Below the pieces are notes generated by a model that was not told where the DNA came from, searched no databases, and saw only the letters and a list, made by a program, of their open reading frames with translations. Positions 6,907 to 6,984 of a stretch of 6,984 nt of DNA are shown piece after piece (within the stretch, counting starts at the first letter, position 1; the number at the start of each line of letters is the position of its first letter). Position numbers and translations under genes: made by a program. The stretch is from Melioribacteraceae bacterium (GTDB taxonomy: Bacteria > Bacteroidota > Ignavibacteria > Ignavibacteriales > Melioribacteraceae), in the NCBI GenBank assembly GCA_015486905.1, contig WFQV01000364.1, positions 1 through 6,984 on the forward strand, written 5' to 3'.

Positions 6907-6984
6907 TTTGACAATTAAAAATATTTGTAGTAGTTTCAATTATATTAAATTGAACGTTAAATAAAGTTTAAAAAATGGATAGAA
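6907..6984 (+). promoter_or_regulatory. Possible rightward promoter and start of a truncated gene
   Basis: TTTGACA (6907-6913) is followed 20 bases after its TTTG by TAGTTTCA (6931-6938), a partial match to the TTTG / TAnnTTTG layout. ATG at 6975 (ATG GAT AGA) is preceded by an A-rich stretch without Shine-Dalgarno site, as is common in Bacteroidota. Only three codons are inside the window, so a gene divergent from prfB is possible but not shown. Confidence 0.22.

Noticed and set aside
1..6984. CRISPR array, tRNA or rRNA genes, transposase
   Set aside because: No regularly spaced direct repeats, no tRNA- or rRNA-like sequence and no transposase reading frame were seen on either strand.

Overview
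The window is AT-rich bacterial DNA. Several signs suggest Bacteroidota or a relative such as Ignavibacteriota: low GC, a secreted esterase with a leader ending in F-A-Q, few Shine-Dalgarno sites, and a candidate TAnnTTTG promoter element upstream of prfB. The assignment is an inference and no marker fixes it more closely.

Layout. Bases 1-99 are a leader without a recognisable gene. Bases 100-3360 (+) encode one 1086-residue restriction-modification protein: an N-terminal PD-(D/E)XK nuclease, an N6-adenine methyltransferase (motif NPPY) and a type ISP-like C-terminal specificity region, with no helicase between them. Bases 3468-4046 (+) are a shikimate-kinase-like P-loop gene broken by two in-frame stops. 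Bases 4156-4620 (+) hold an intact, closely spaced pair: a small DUF4258-like protein with an RPDR motif, followed by a DUF2283 protein. This looks like a toxin-antitoxin module. Bases 4654-4808 (+) are a remnant of a DUF4160 gene, followed directly by a perfect 13-bp inverted repeat (4813-4864). Bases 4934-5737 (+) encode a secreted alpha/beta-hydrolase esterase interrupted by one TGA. Bases 5752-6853 (-) are prfB (release factor 2), convergent with the esterase. The last ~130 bases are an AT-rich upstream region that may also serve a rightward gene starting at 6975.

How the parts fit. The left two thirds look like a small defence or accessory island (restriction-modification gene, toxin-antitoxin-like pair, decayed passengers). 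It sits next to a chromosomal housekeeping gene on the right. Three of the genes in 3468-5737 carry internal stops, while the large methylase gene, the small pair and prfB are open. That fits local gene decay, or errors in the assembly.

The most notable signal is in prfB. The full 366-residue RF2 is obtained only through a +1 frameshift at codon 23/24. The site has the classical layout (internal GAGGT, then TAT CTT), but the stop at the shift is TAA followed by T, where the known autoregulatory site has TGA followed by C.
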